From: Hyphomicrobiales bacterium
GTDB taxonomy: Bacteria; Pseudomonadota; Alphaproteobacteria; Rhizobiales; Beijerinckiaceae
Assembly: GCA_015655535.1 (NCBI GenBank)
Contig: JAATEW010000363.1
Coordinates: forward strand, 1-7,180
Length of the DNA stretch: 7,180 nucleotides
Direction of reading: 5' to 3'
A model generated the notes under the pieces. The model searched no databases. It was not told the DNA's origin and worked only from the letters and a program-made list of their open reading frames with translations. Positions 1 to 6,303 of this stretch are shown in pieces. Position 1 is the first letter of the stretch. Each line of letters starts with the position of its first letter. The translations under genes were made by a program, and so were the position numbers.

Positions 1-1
1 C

Positions 2-796
2 ATCCGCCTGCTCGATCCGCCTCTGCACGAGTTCCTGCCGAAGACGGAGGCGGAGGTCGCGGAAGTCGCGGCCGATCTGGGTGTATCGCCCGATAAGCTG
101 ACGCGCCCCGCCAATGAGCTGCACGAATTCAACCCCATGCTCGGCTTCCGGGGCTGCCGTCTCGCGATCGCCTTTCCGGAGATCGCCGAAATGCAGGCGC
201 GTGCGATTTTCGAAGGCGCCTTGGACGCGCAAAAGCGGACCGGCGAATTGACCAAGCCCGAAATCATGGTGCCGTTGATTGCGACCAAAGCCGAGTTCGA
301 TATCGTCAAGGCCAGCATCGACAAGATGGCGGAAGCCGTGCGCACCGAGACGGGGCAGAGCGTGCCCTATATTGTCGGCACCATGATCGAATTGCCCCGC
401 GCTTGCCTGCGCGCCGCCGAAATCGCCGAGACGGCGGAATTCTTTTCCTTCGGCACGAATGATCTGACGCAGACGGCGCTTGGAATCTCGCGCGACGACG
501 CAGGCTCCTTCTTGGGCACCTATACGGCCAAGGGCATTCTGTCGGCCGATCCTTTCATCACGATCGATCAGGAGGGCGTCGGCGAATTGGTTGCGATCGG
601 CATCGAGCGCGGCCGCAAGACGAGACCCGAGATCAAGCTCGGCATCTGCGGCGAACATGGCGGCGATCCGGCCTCGATCGCCTTCTGCGAAAAAGTCGGC
701 CTGACTTATGTGTCCTGCTCGCCGTTCCGCGTGCCGATCGCACGGCTTGCGGCGGCGCAAGCGACGCTCGGCCTGAAGGCGGCGGGGCAGGCTTAG
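2..796 (+). CDS. ppdK: Pyruvate, phosphate dikinase, C-terminal part (5' end lies outside the window)
   Basis: This is the last 264 residues of pyruvate, phosphate dikinase, a cytoplasmic enzyme that interconverts pyruvate, ATP and phosphate with PEP, AMP and pyrophosphate through a phosphohistidine intermediate. The reading frame is already open at base 2, and the full protein is usually close to 900 residues, so about two thirds is missing upstream. The visible part is the PEP/pyruvate-binding TIM barrel. It shows NPMLGFRGCRL near fragment residue 45, GTMIELPRACL near 126, FFSFGTNDLTQTALGISRDD near 148, and GICGEHGGDP followed by YVSCSPFRVPIARLAAAQ at the C-terminus. The Cys codon at 647-649, in GICGEHGG, is the expected catalytic proton donor of the family. 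NDLTQ plus the GEHGGDP ending separates it from PEP synthase and PTS enzyme I. No convincing terminator follows. The identity is very secure; the direction of flux (gluconeogenic or glycolytic) cannot be read from the sequence. Confidence 0.97.
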   Translation: MRLLDPPLHEFLPKTEAEVAEVAADLGVSPDKLTRPANELHEFNPMLGFRGCRLAIAFPEIAEMQARAIFEGALDAQKRTGELTKPEIMVPLIATKAEFDIVKASIDKMAEAVRTETGQSVPYIVGTMIELPRACLRAAEIAETAEFFSFGTNDLTQTALGISRDDAGSFLGTYTAKGILSADPFITIDQEGVGELVAIGIERGRKTRPEIKLGICGEHGGDPASIAFCEKVGLTYVSCSPFRVPIARLAAAQATLGLKAAGQA

Positions 797-983
797 GTTT
801 AAACTTCTCTTCACCTTTGCGGTAAAATCGCAGCGATCTGCTTCATTCTGAAACCGTCCCGCTGCGAGCCGGGTAACCCGTCTTCAAGCTTAAGTCGCGA
901 TAGTTCCCATCAGACGATGACAGGACTGGACCGTGTCCAAAGCAACACGCTCCAACGTCTTTGGGGGCGCATGATCTTACCGA

Positions 984-1004
984 GGAAAAGCCGGCGGCTT
1001 TCCC
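984..1004 (+). promoter_or_regulatory. Small hairpin in the leader of the hydrolase gene
   Basis: The arms AAAGCC (987-992) and GGCTTT (996-1001) pair perfectly around a 3-base loop. The stem can be lengthened by GGA (984-986) against CCC (1002-1004) with a bulge. It sits about 40 bases before the ATG at 1041 and is not followed by a T-run, so it is not a standard terminator. If transcribed it could influence translation or mRNA stability. In GC-rich DNA a stem this short may also be chance. The rest of the 797-1040 gap holds an 11-base palindrome (870-880) but no promoter I can defend. Confidence 0.2.
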
Positions 1005-1040
1005 GAAGGTCATGCCCAGGGCTTGAGGGGCTTTGCGCGT

Positions 1041-2309
1041 ATGGGTCGGTCGCGGATCGGTTGGGCCATGGGGGTTGTCGCGCCCTGGTGCCTCGGCATC
1101 GGCCTCGTCGTGTCGATCGCGGCCGACGCCGGCCAGGATGCGACCGTCAACGGTTCCTTCGTGCCGATTGCCATGCGCGCGATTGATGACCCGGGCCTTC
1201 TGGTTCCGCCCGAGAGTGCTCCGCGCATCGGCGATCTGATCCGCTACTCGAAAACGGCGTCAGACTTGGCCGAAGGCGGACTCGTGCAGCAGGCGAGCCT
1301 GGCGCTCGGCCCGGCCGACGATTTCAAGCGCGTGTCCGACGAGAAAGAGCCGCGAGCGGATCTGAAAAATCATGCGCATGGCTTTCCGCAGATCGATCGT
1401 TCGCACAAAGGCGATCCCGTGGTTGGACTGCGTCCGACCTTCGACACGAAATTGCGCAATCCGGGCGGTCTTGCTTTGGTCCGCGCGACGGATTTGATCT
1501 TCAATCACGACGACACTTGGCCGACGAGCGGGTTTTCGCCGTCGGACGACGAGATCGCGGGGCCCGAAAGCGTCGAGACATTCGAACCCTGGGCCGATGG
1601 CGAAAGCCCGACCACGGCGCATGCCAGGGCCGAAGCATCGCCCGGTCAAAAGGGAACGACGGGCCCCGCTACAGGTTCGACGCTGACGATGCGCCCGGCA
1701 TCGGTCAATGAGCGCTTGATGCAAGGGGCGACGCCTTCCGTGCGGCGCGCGACGGCCTTGGCCTCGACGACTCCGGCGCCCGCCGATTCAGCACCGGTCG
1801 AGATCGTGTCGCTGCCGAGCCAACCGCAGCAGCCTCACAATATGAGCGTGATGCCGCAGAGCGATCGGCCGAATTACGCCGCGCTGATCGACGAGGATAA
1901 AGCCGGCCGCGAAAAGCGCTGCCTTGCCGAAGCGATTTATTTCGAAGCCCGCAGCGAACCGGAGGAAGGGCAGGCGGCCGTCGCGCAGGTCGTGTTGAAC
2001 CGCGTGGCAAGCGGCCTCTATCCTTCGACGATCTGCGGCGTCGTCTATCAGAATCGCAACCGCTACAATGCGTGCCAATTCTCCTTTGCCTGCGAAGGCA
2101 AGTCGTTGCGTGTCACCGACCAGGAGTCATGGCACACCGCCGTGCGCGTCGCCGAAGAGGTCAGCGGCGGCAAGACCTATGTTTCAGACGTCGGCGGCTC
2201 GACGCATTACCATGCCAATTACGTCAGGCCGCGTTGGGCGCGGCAGCTCGAAAAAATGGATGTCATAGGACATCATATTTTCTACAAGCTGCGGCCAGGC
2301 CAGACCTGA
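1041..2309 (+). CDS. SleB/CwlJ-type cell wall hydrolase with N-terminal membrane anchor
   Basis: This is a predicted peptidoglycan hydrolase of the Hydrolase_2 (SleB) family; characterised SleB proteins are lytic transglycosylases of spore cortex, while alphaproteobacterial versions act on the cell wall in roles that are mostly undefined. From the ATG it has 422 residues. Residues 6-26 form a hydrophobic segment (signal anchor or uncleaved signal). Residues about 30-285 are polar, rich in Pro, Ala, Ser and Thr, and look like a disordered linker. The catalytic domain spans about 294-416, with CLAEAIYFEARSEPEEGQ, QVVLNRV, TICGVVYQ, CQFSFACEG and THYHANYVRPRW. The Glu in YFEAR (residue 302) is the likely catalytic acid by family comparison. 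Three further conserved Cys (332, 345, 351) are visible. I prefer the ATG at 1041 because AGGGG (1026-1030) lies 10 bases upstream. An in-frame TTG at 1023 would add six residues, and the frame is closed by a stop at 972. The gene is monocistronic by spacing, with ppdK ending 244 bases earlier. Confidence 0.9.
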   Translation: MGRSRIGWAMGVVAPWCLGIGLVVSIAADAGQDATVNGSFVPIAMRAIDDPGLLVPPESAPRIGDLIRYSKTASDLAEGGLVQQASLALGPADDFKRVSDEKEPRADLKNHAHGFPQIDRSHKGDPVVGLRPTFDTKLRNPGGLALVRATDLIFNHDDTWPTSGFSPSDDEIAGPESVETFEPWADGESPTTAHARAEASPGQKGTTGPATGSTLTMRPASVNERLMQGATPSVRRATALASTTPAPADSAPVEIVSLPSQPQQPHNMSVMPQSDRPNYAALIDEDKAGREKRCLAEAIYFEARSEPEEGQAAVAQVVLNRVASGLYPSTICGVVYQNRNRYNACQFSFACEGKSLRVTDQESWHTAVRVAEEVSGGKTYVSDVGGSTHYHANYVRPRWARQLEKMDVIGHHIFYKLRPGQT

Positions 2310-2311
2310 GC

Positions 2312-2378
2312 CAAGGCCGGTTTCAAGGCCAGCTTTTCAAAAGCCGATTTTCAAAGCCGGATTTATAAAGCCGGCTCA
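2312..2378 (+). repeat. Degenerate 12-14 bp tandem repeat directly after the hydrolase stop
   Basis: Five consecutive units share the core CAA(A/G)GCCGG followed by a T-rich tail: 2312-2323, 2324-2337, 2338-2351, 2352-2365, and an incomplete unit at 2366-2378. Unit length is 12, then 14, 14 and 14 bases. Because the period is not a multiple of three, the array is unlikely to be a lost coding repeat, although the hydrolase frame just past its stop would read Lys-Ala-Gly-Phe-like units. GCTTTTCAAAAGC (2332-2344) can also fold into a short stem followed by GATTTT, so weak terminator activity for the hydrolase transcript is possible. No function is established. Confidence 0.6.
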
Positions 2379-2646
2379 GGATCTTCGCCGATTGGCCCGA
2401 TTTCACGCGTCAAGCGGCGGCCCACAATTGCGCGAAATGCTGCATAAAATGGCCGAGGATCGCCTCGTAACCTACGCAGCCGTTTCAAATTTCGGTGTTT
2501 TGAATATTTCTATCCGCTTTACCGGCTGGGCCTTGCGATATTCGCTTGCCGCACGAGCGCAAAACGGCCATGTTCTGCGCGTTTCGTTCGCACGATCATC
2601 GCCTTGGGGCTAAGGCCCGGGCGACTCTCCTGGGAAAGGCTGTCGC
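2379..2646. other. Gene-free stretch before the TPR gene, with two small inverted repeats
   Basis: Together with the repeat array this makes 337 bases without a credible gene. The forward open frame at 2392-2613 has no recognisable motifs, no Shine-Dalgarno and an unlikely composition. Two dyads are visible. TTCAAA (2484-2489) and TTTGAA (2499-2504), nine bases apart, sit in a locally AT-rich patch and could be a protein-binding site. GCCTT (2601-2605) and AAGGC (2612-2616) form a 5-bp stem with a 6-base loop about 30 bases before the TPR start, next to the palindrome GCCCGGGC (2615-2622). The TPR promoter is probably in this region, but I could not pick -35 and -10 boxes with confidence. Confidence 0.4.
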
Positions 2647-4443
2647 GTGCAAATATCCAATTTCGCTTATCGGGATATTGGCGAGCTTTTGCGTTGCTTC
2701 GATTCACGGCGTTGGCTTTTGGCGGGATTGGCGCTCTCGGTTCTGGCGTGGCCTTTGTCGCCCGCGAAGGCGCGGGCGCGGGAAAGCCTCGCGGTCGCGA
2801 CGCCTTTCGAAGTCGGCGCAAGCCCTGCCGGCAATTATCTCGCGGCGCTGGTTGCCGGAGCGGAGCGCGATACCGTCGCCGCGGCGACCTTCTTTCGCGA
2901 GGCTCTGCGCTATGATCCGCGCAATGCGCAATTGATCGAACGCGCCTTCGTCGCCGCCATTTCGAACGGCAATACGGCGGATGGTTTCGTGCTGGCCGAC
3001 CGCTTGATCGCCCGCGATCCCAATAATGGTCTTGCCCATCTCGCGCTCGGCATCAAGGCGATCAAGGCCAAGCAATGGGTCTTGGCGCGCCAGCAGCTCG
3101 CCAAAAGCGGCGCAGGGCAGGAACGCGACGTGACCGCGACGCTGCTGACGGCCTGGACCTATGCCGGAACCGGCGACACCAAGCAGGCGCTCGCGCTGGT
3201 CGATAAGCTGCGCGATGACAATTTCAGCATTTTCCGCGATTATCACAAAGGCCTGATCGCCGACATCGGCGGTGACATTCCCGAGGCGACGAAGCGGCTG
3301 ACGGCCGCCTATAATGCCGATAAGAATACGCTGCGGCTAGTCGATGCCTATGCCCGTTTCAAGGCCAAGCACGGCGACCGTCCGGCTGCGATCGCGGCCT
3401 ATGAAGCCTTCGAGCAGATCCTGCCCAATCATCCGATCGTTGCCGCGGCTCTGGCCGATCTGCGCGCCGGCAAGCCGCTCGAACCCTTCGTCAAGACGCC
3501 GGAACAGGGCGCAGCTGAGGTTCTCTATGGCCTCGGTTCGGCGGGCAGCCGCCAGGGCGACGAACTCGCCGCGATGATCTATCTGCGGCTGTCGCTCTAC
3601 CTGGCGCCGCAAAATGGCCTCGCCACCATCACTTTGGCGGATATTTACGAGCGCATCAAACAGAACGAGCAGGCGATCGACGTCTATAACAGCGTGTCCG
3701 AGACCGATCCCCTGCGGACCACGGCCGATATCCAGACCGGCGAAATTCTCGAAACGCTCGGCCGCTCCGAAGAGGCCGCCAAATATTTGAAAACCATCGT
3801 CGACGAACATCCGAAGGATGAGGATGCTTTGTCGGCGCTTGGCAATCTGCAGCGCTCACGCAAGCAATTCGCCGAGGCTGCGGAGACTTATACGCAGGCG
3901 CTCGACCAGACGACCAAGCCCGAGAAGGCGAGATGGCCGCTCTATTATTTCCGCGGCATCGCCTATGAGCGGCAGAAGAAATGGCCGCAAGCGGAAGCCG
4001 ATTTCAAACATGCGCTTGAGCTTTATCCGGATCAGCCGCTCGTGCTGAACTATCTTGGCTACAGCTGGGTCGATCAGGGGATGAATCTCGATCAGGCCTT
4101 TTCCATGCTGCACAAAGCGGTCGAGCTGCGCTCGACGGACGGCTATATCGTCGACAGTCTCGGCTGGGCCTATTACAAACTCGGCCATTACGATGAGGCG
4201 GTGAAGGAGCTTGAGCGCGCCATCGATCTCAAGCCGTCGGATCCCGTCATCAACGATCATTTGGGTGACGCCTATTGGCGCGTCGGGCGCAAGCTCGAAG
4301 CGCATTTCCAGTGGAACCATGCCCGCGATCTCGGCCCGGAGCCGGAGGATAAGGAAAAGATCCTCGACAAGATCGAGCATGGCCTGCCGGATGAAGAAAA
4401 GCCCGCCGCCGCCGATGCCGATCCGGGCAAGAACGGCGGGTAG
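2647..4443 (+). CDS. Secreted tetratricopeptide-repeat protein
   Basis: A 598-residue exported protein built almost entirely of TPR helices, which form protein-binding scaffolds. The first available in-frame start is the GTG at 2647: an in-frame stop lies at 2611, and GGGAAAGG (2632-2639) sits 7 bases upstream. Residues 1-45 look like a long signal peptide: arginine-rich n-region with RR at 21-22, hydrophobic stretch at 23-37, and a probable cleavage site after AKARA. Degenerate repeats begin near residue 62. Clearer TPR units follow at about 286-424 and 430-565, for example GIAYERQKKWPQAEADFKHA and DSLGWAYYKLGHYDEAVKEL. After the signature DHLGDAYWRVGRKLEA the protein ends in a charged, Pro/Ala-rich tail. 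This C-terminal block is typical of a TPR protein often found beside ispE in alphaproteobacteria (recalled, not searched). It is probably periplasmic or lipid-independent at the envelope; there is no lipobox Cys at the cleavage site. The partner and precise role are unknown. Confidence 0.9.
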   Translation: MQISNFAYRDIGELLRCFDSRRWLLAGLALSVLAWPLSPAKARARESLAVATPFEVGASPAGNYLAALVAGAERDTVAAATFFREALRYDPRNAQLIERAFVAAISNGNTADGFVLADRLIARDPNNGLAHLALGIKAIKAKQWVLARQQLAKSGAGQERDVTATLLTAWTYAGTGDTKQALALVDKLRDDNFSIFRDYHKGLIADIGGDIPEATKRLTAAYNADKNTLRLVDAYARFKAKHGDRPAAIAAYEAFEQILPNHPIVAAALADLRAGKPLEPFVKTPEQGAAEVLYGLGSAGSRQGDELAAMIYLRLSLYLAPQNGLATITLADIYERIKQNEQAIDVYNSVSETDPLRTTADIQTGEILETLGRSEEAAKYLKTIVDEHPKDEDALSALGNLQRSRKQFAEAAETYTQALDQTTKPEKARWPLYYFRGIAYERQKKWPQAEADFKHALELYPDQPLVLNYLGYSWVDQGMNLDQAFSMLHKAVELRSTDGYIVDSLGWAYYKLGHYDEAVKELERAIDLKPSDPVINDHLGDAYWRVGRKLEAHFQWNHARDLGPEPEDKEKILDKIEHGLPDEEKPAAADADPGKNGG

Positions 4444-4468
4444 GGGTTTTCATGCGTGACGGGCGCGT

Positions 4469-4529
4469 CCCTTCTCCCGCTTGCGGGAGGAAGGTGGCCC
4501 CGCCGCCGTCAGGCGGGGTCGGATGAGGG
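4469..4529 (+). repeat. REP-like palindromic element, copy 1
   Basis: This 61-base element contains two hairpins in a row. The first pairs CTCCCGC (4474-4480) with GCGGGAG (4483-4489), extending outwards with one bulged G. The second pairs CCCCGCC (4498-4504) with GGCGGGG (4512-4518) around a 7-base loop, and the element ends with GGATGAGGG. The same order of motifs recurs, reverse-complemented, at 4585-4634. Elements with this look (CCCTCTCCC...GGGAGAGGG plus a CACCC/GGGTG junction) are widespread between genes in Rhizobiales genomes; that is from general knowledge and I have not matched it to a named family. Confidence 0.75.
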
Positions 4530-4584
4530 TCGTGCAATCTGCCGCCATTGCAACTGCAACAGCATGCGGGAAGGTTCAAATAAT

Positions 4585-4634
4585 CCCTCACCCGGCGGGC
4601 TCCGCCTGCCACCCTCTCCCGCAAGGGGAGAGGG
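4585..4634 (-). repeat. REP-like palindromic element, copy 2 (opposite orientation to copy 1)
   Basis: Read on the minus strand, this 50-base element follows the same plan as copy 1: a CCCTC...GGGAG hairpin, the GGTGGC junction, a GC-rich hairpin and a terminal GGTGAGGG. On the plus strand CCCTCTCCC (4612-4620) pairs perfectly with GGGAGAGGG (4626-4634) around GCAAG, and an extra A-T pair is possible at the base. GGCGG (4594-4598) pairs with CCGCC (4602-4606). No T-run follows on the plus strand, so it is not a typical intrinsic terminator, though the stem could stabilise the 3' end of the TPR mRNA. Confidence 0.75.
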
Positions 4635-4701
4635 TACCCGCACGACGCTGGATGCCCTTTTCGATTTAATCTTGTTCTGATGACCTCAAGTTCTCATCCC
4701 T

Positions 4702-5577
4702 TTGTCTAAAACCCTCTCCGAACGCGCGCCTGCGAAGATCAATCTGACCTTGCATGTGCTTGGCCGGCGCGCCGACGGCTGGCACGAGCTCGAAAGCCTC
4801 GTCGTTTTTTCGCGCAGCGGCGATCTTCTTACGCTCACGCCGGGGCCGGGGCTCACTCTGGACGTCTCGGGGCCGGGGGCCGAGGCCGCCGGTGCGAACA
4901 GCGATAATCTCGTCTGCAAAGCCGCGCGCAATCTGGCGGCAAGGGTCGAAGGCCTGACACTCGGCGCGTTCCATCTCGAAAAACATCTGCCTGTGGCGGC
5001 GGGCATCGGCGGCGGATCGTCCGATGCCGCGGCGGCGCTCCGGCTGCTCGTGCGCGCCAATCATTTGGAGCCCGAAGATCCGAGGCTCATGGACGCCGCG
5101 CGGGCAACGGGTGCCGACGTGCCGGTCTGCCTCGCCGCGAAAGGCCGCATGATGACGGGCTTCGGCGAAAAGCTCGGTCCCGTGCTCGGCCTGCCGCCCT
5201 TGATGTCATTGATCGTCAATCCGCGCGTGCCAGTCGAGACGAAACAGGTCTTCGCGCGCATGAATGTCCCGTTGGGCACGCAGACACATTTCGGCAAGCA
5301 CCCGGAGATTGGGGCAGGGCTTGAAGCGGAGAAACTTTACGATTTGCTGCGCAGGAGCCGCAACGACATGGAAGATGCGGCCTGCACGATCGCGCCGATT
5401 ATCGGCGATGTGCTCGCCGTGCTCGCGGCGGCACCCGGCTGCAAGCTCGCCCGCATGTCGGGATCTGGTGCGACTTGTTTCGCGCTCTTCGCCGATTGCA
5501 AAGCGGCGGCGCGGGCGCGGAAAACGATCCTACGCGCGCACCCCGACTGGTGGGTGAAGGTTAGCCTGTTAAACTGA
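4702..5577 (+). CDS. ispE: 4-diphosphocytidyl-2-C-methyl-D-erythritol kinase
   Basis: IspE phosphorylates the 2-hydroxyl of CDP-methylerythritol with ATP, a middle step of the cytoplasmic MEP (non-mevalonate) route to IPP and DMAPP. The 291-residue length is normal. Three GHMP-kinase signatures are present: APAKINLTL at the N-terminus (Lys12), PVAAGIGGGSSDAAAAL at 97-113 as the ATP-binding loop, and ARMSGSGATCFALF at 250-263. The catalytic Asp is expected at residue 139 in GADVPVCL, and the substrate-binding His at 28 in DGWHELES. Where the E. coli enzyme has Tyr25 stacking on cytosine, this protein has Trp27. The start is TTG: an in-frame stop lies at 4681 and no ATG or GTG falls before the conserved SERAPAKINL. 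I see no good Shine-Dalgarno ahead of it, which suggests modest or specially controlled translation. The gene follows the REP-like pair by 67 bases and converges on the YceI gene 56 bases downstream. Confidence 0.97.
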   Translation: MSKTLSERAPAKINLTLHVLGRRADGWHELESLVVFSRSGDLLTLTPGPGLTLDVSGPGAEAAGANSDNLVCKAARNLAARVEGLTLGAFHLEKHLPVAAGIGGGSSDAAAALRLLVRANHLEPEDPRLMDAARATGADVPVCLAAKGRMMTGFGEKLGPVLGLPPLMSLIVNPRVPVETKQVFARMNVPLGTQTHFGKHPEIGAGLEAEKLYDLLRRSRNDMEDAACTIAPIIGDVLAVLAAAPGCKLARMSGSGATCFALFADCKAAARARKTILRAHPDWWVKVSLLN

Positions 5578-5633
5578 TATCTTAGCTGAAGAGCGGCATT
5601 CACAATCACCCATAAGCATCTGTTTCAACTGAT

Positions 5634-6260
5634 TTATTGTGACGGCGCGCGTTCGAAGGCGCCGCTGATGATGAGCTCGACCTCGTCGCCGACGAGCGGC
5701 ACATATTTGGCTACGCCAAACGCGCTCCGCTGGATCGTGCCATGCGCTTCGAAGCCGGCCGTATAGGCCTTGTCCATCGGATTGATCCCCGAGGCGTTGA
5801 AGGTGACGTGAAGCACCAAGGGCTTGGTGACGCCGTGCAGCGTCAGATCGCCGGTGACGTCGGCGTGCCCCGTGCCGGTTGGGGTGACTTTGCGCGACAC
5901 GAAAGTCGCGGTTGGGAACTGCGCCGTATCAAGCCAGTCGGCACCTTTGAGTTCATCGTCGAGTTTCGAATTCACCGAAGACACGGAGGCGACTGGGAGA
6001 CTCACGTCGAGCTGCGCGGCGGCCGGATGTTTGGGATCGAGACTGAGCGTGCCGCTCACTCCGGCGAAATCGCCATACCAATAAGAAAAGCCCAGATGCG
6101 AGACTTTGAAGAGCACGCGCGTATGGATGGGTTCAACCTGATAGGTGCCGGCTTCGACAGCCGCCGGGTTTTTATTGGGTGCCGCGGGCGCCTGTGCGTC
6201 TGCCGTGCCGGCGAGCAGCAAAGCGGCGCTAGCCGCGGCGAAGATTCGAGTCAAAGTCAT
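5634..6260 (-). CDS. YceI-family periplasmic lipocalin-like protein
   Basis: YceI proteins are exported beta-barrels that bind long isoprenoid-type or other amphiphilic lipids; most have no proven physiological role, though E. coli YceI is induced by base and osmotic stress. This 208-residue protein has a clear Sec signal peptide (hydrophobic residues 6-19, likely cut after ADA at 20-22) and a short Ala/Pro linker. The YceI domain then runs from about residue 38 to 203. Family features are IHTRVLFKVSHLGFS near 45-59, the WYGDFAGVSGTLSLD strand pair, LKGADWLDTAQFPTATFVS near 104-122, GDLTLHGVTKPLVL near 137-150, and the end VGDEVELIISG. AAGGA (complement of 6267-6271) lies 6 bases before the ATG. 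It starts 43 bases after the dioxygenase homologue on the same strand, so the two are probably one transcription unit. A cytochrome b561 partner, common near YceI genes, is not present here. Confidence 0.93.
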   Translation of the reverse strand: MTLTRIFAAASAALLLAGTADAQAPAAPNKNPAAVEAGTYQVEPIHTRVLFKVSHLGFSYWYGDFAGVSGTLSLDPKHPAAAQLDVSLPVASVSSVNSKLDDELKGADWLDTAQFPTATFVSRKVTPTGTGHADVTGDLTLHGVTKPLVLHVTFNASGINPMDKAYTAGFEAHGTIQRSAFGVAKYVPLVGDEVELIISGAFERAPSQ

Positions 6261-6303
6261 TGCTTGTCCTTGTAGAGTTCGTCGTTCGAAGAAAGTTGAA
6301 AGA

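Noticed and set aside
870..880. Palindrome CGGGTAACCCG after ppdK as a terminator
   Set aside because: The 5-bp arms leave a single-base centre and no T-run follows, so it cannot form a useful terminator hairpin.
917..1186. Forward open frame between ppdK and the hydrolase
   Set aside because: It overlaps the hydrolase start in another frame, is rich in Arg and Gly as expected for a shifted GC-rich frame, and shows no family motif.
2392..2613. Forward open frame of 73 codons in the gap before the TPR gene
   Set aside because: There is no ribosome-binding site, no recognisable motif and no support from the surrounding arrangement; the gap reads better as regulatory or neutral sequence.
4456..4680. 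Small forward frames across the REP-like pair
   Set aside because: Their translations come from the palindromic repeats and show only the usual repeat-derived Pro/Leu/Gly pattern.
5600..5642. TCACAAT and ATTGTGA inverted repeat between ispE and the YceI gene as a bidirectional terminator
   Set aside because: The arms are only 7 bp, AT-rich, and separated by 29 bases, with no T-run; too weak to call a terminator.
5742..6275. Forward open frame of 177 codons opposite the YceI gene
   Set aside because: It lies antisense to a clear YceI protein with a signal peptide and Shine-Dalgarno; its translation has no family features.
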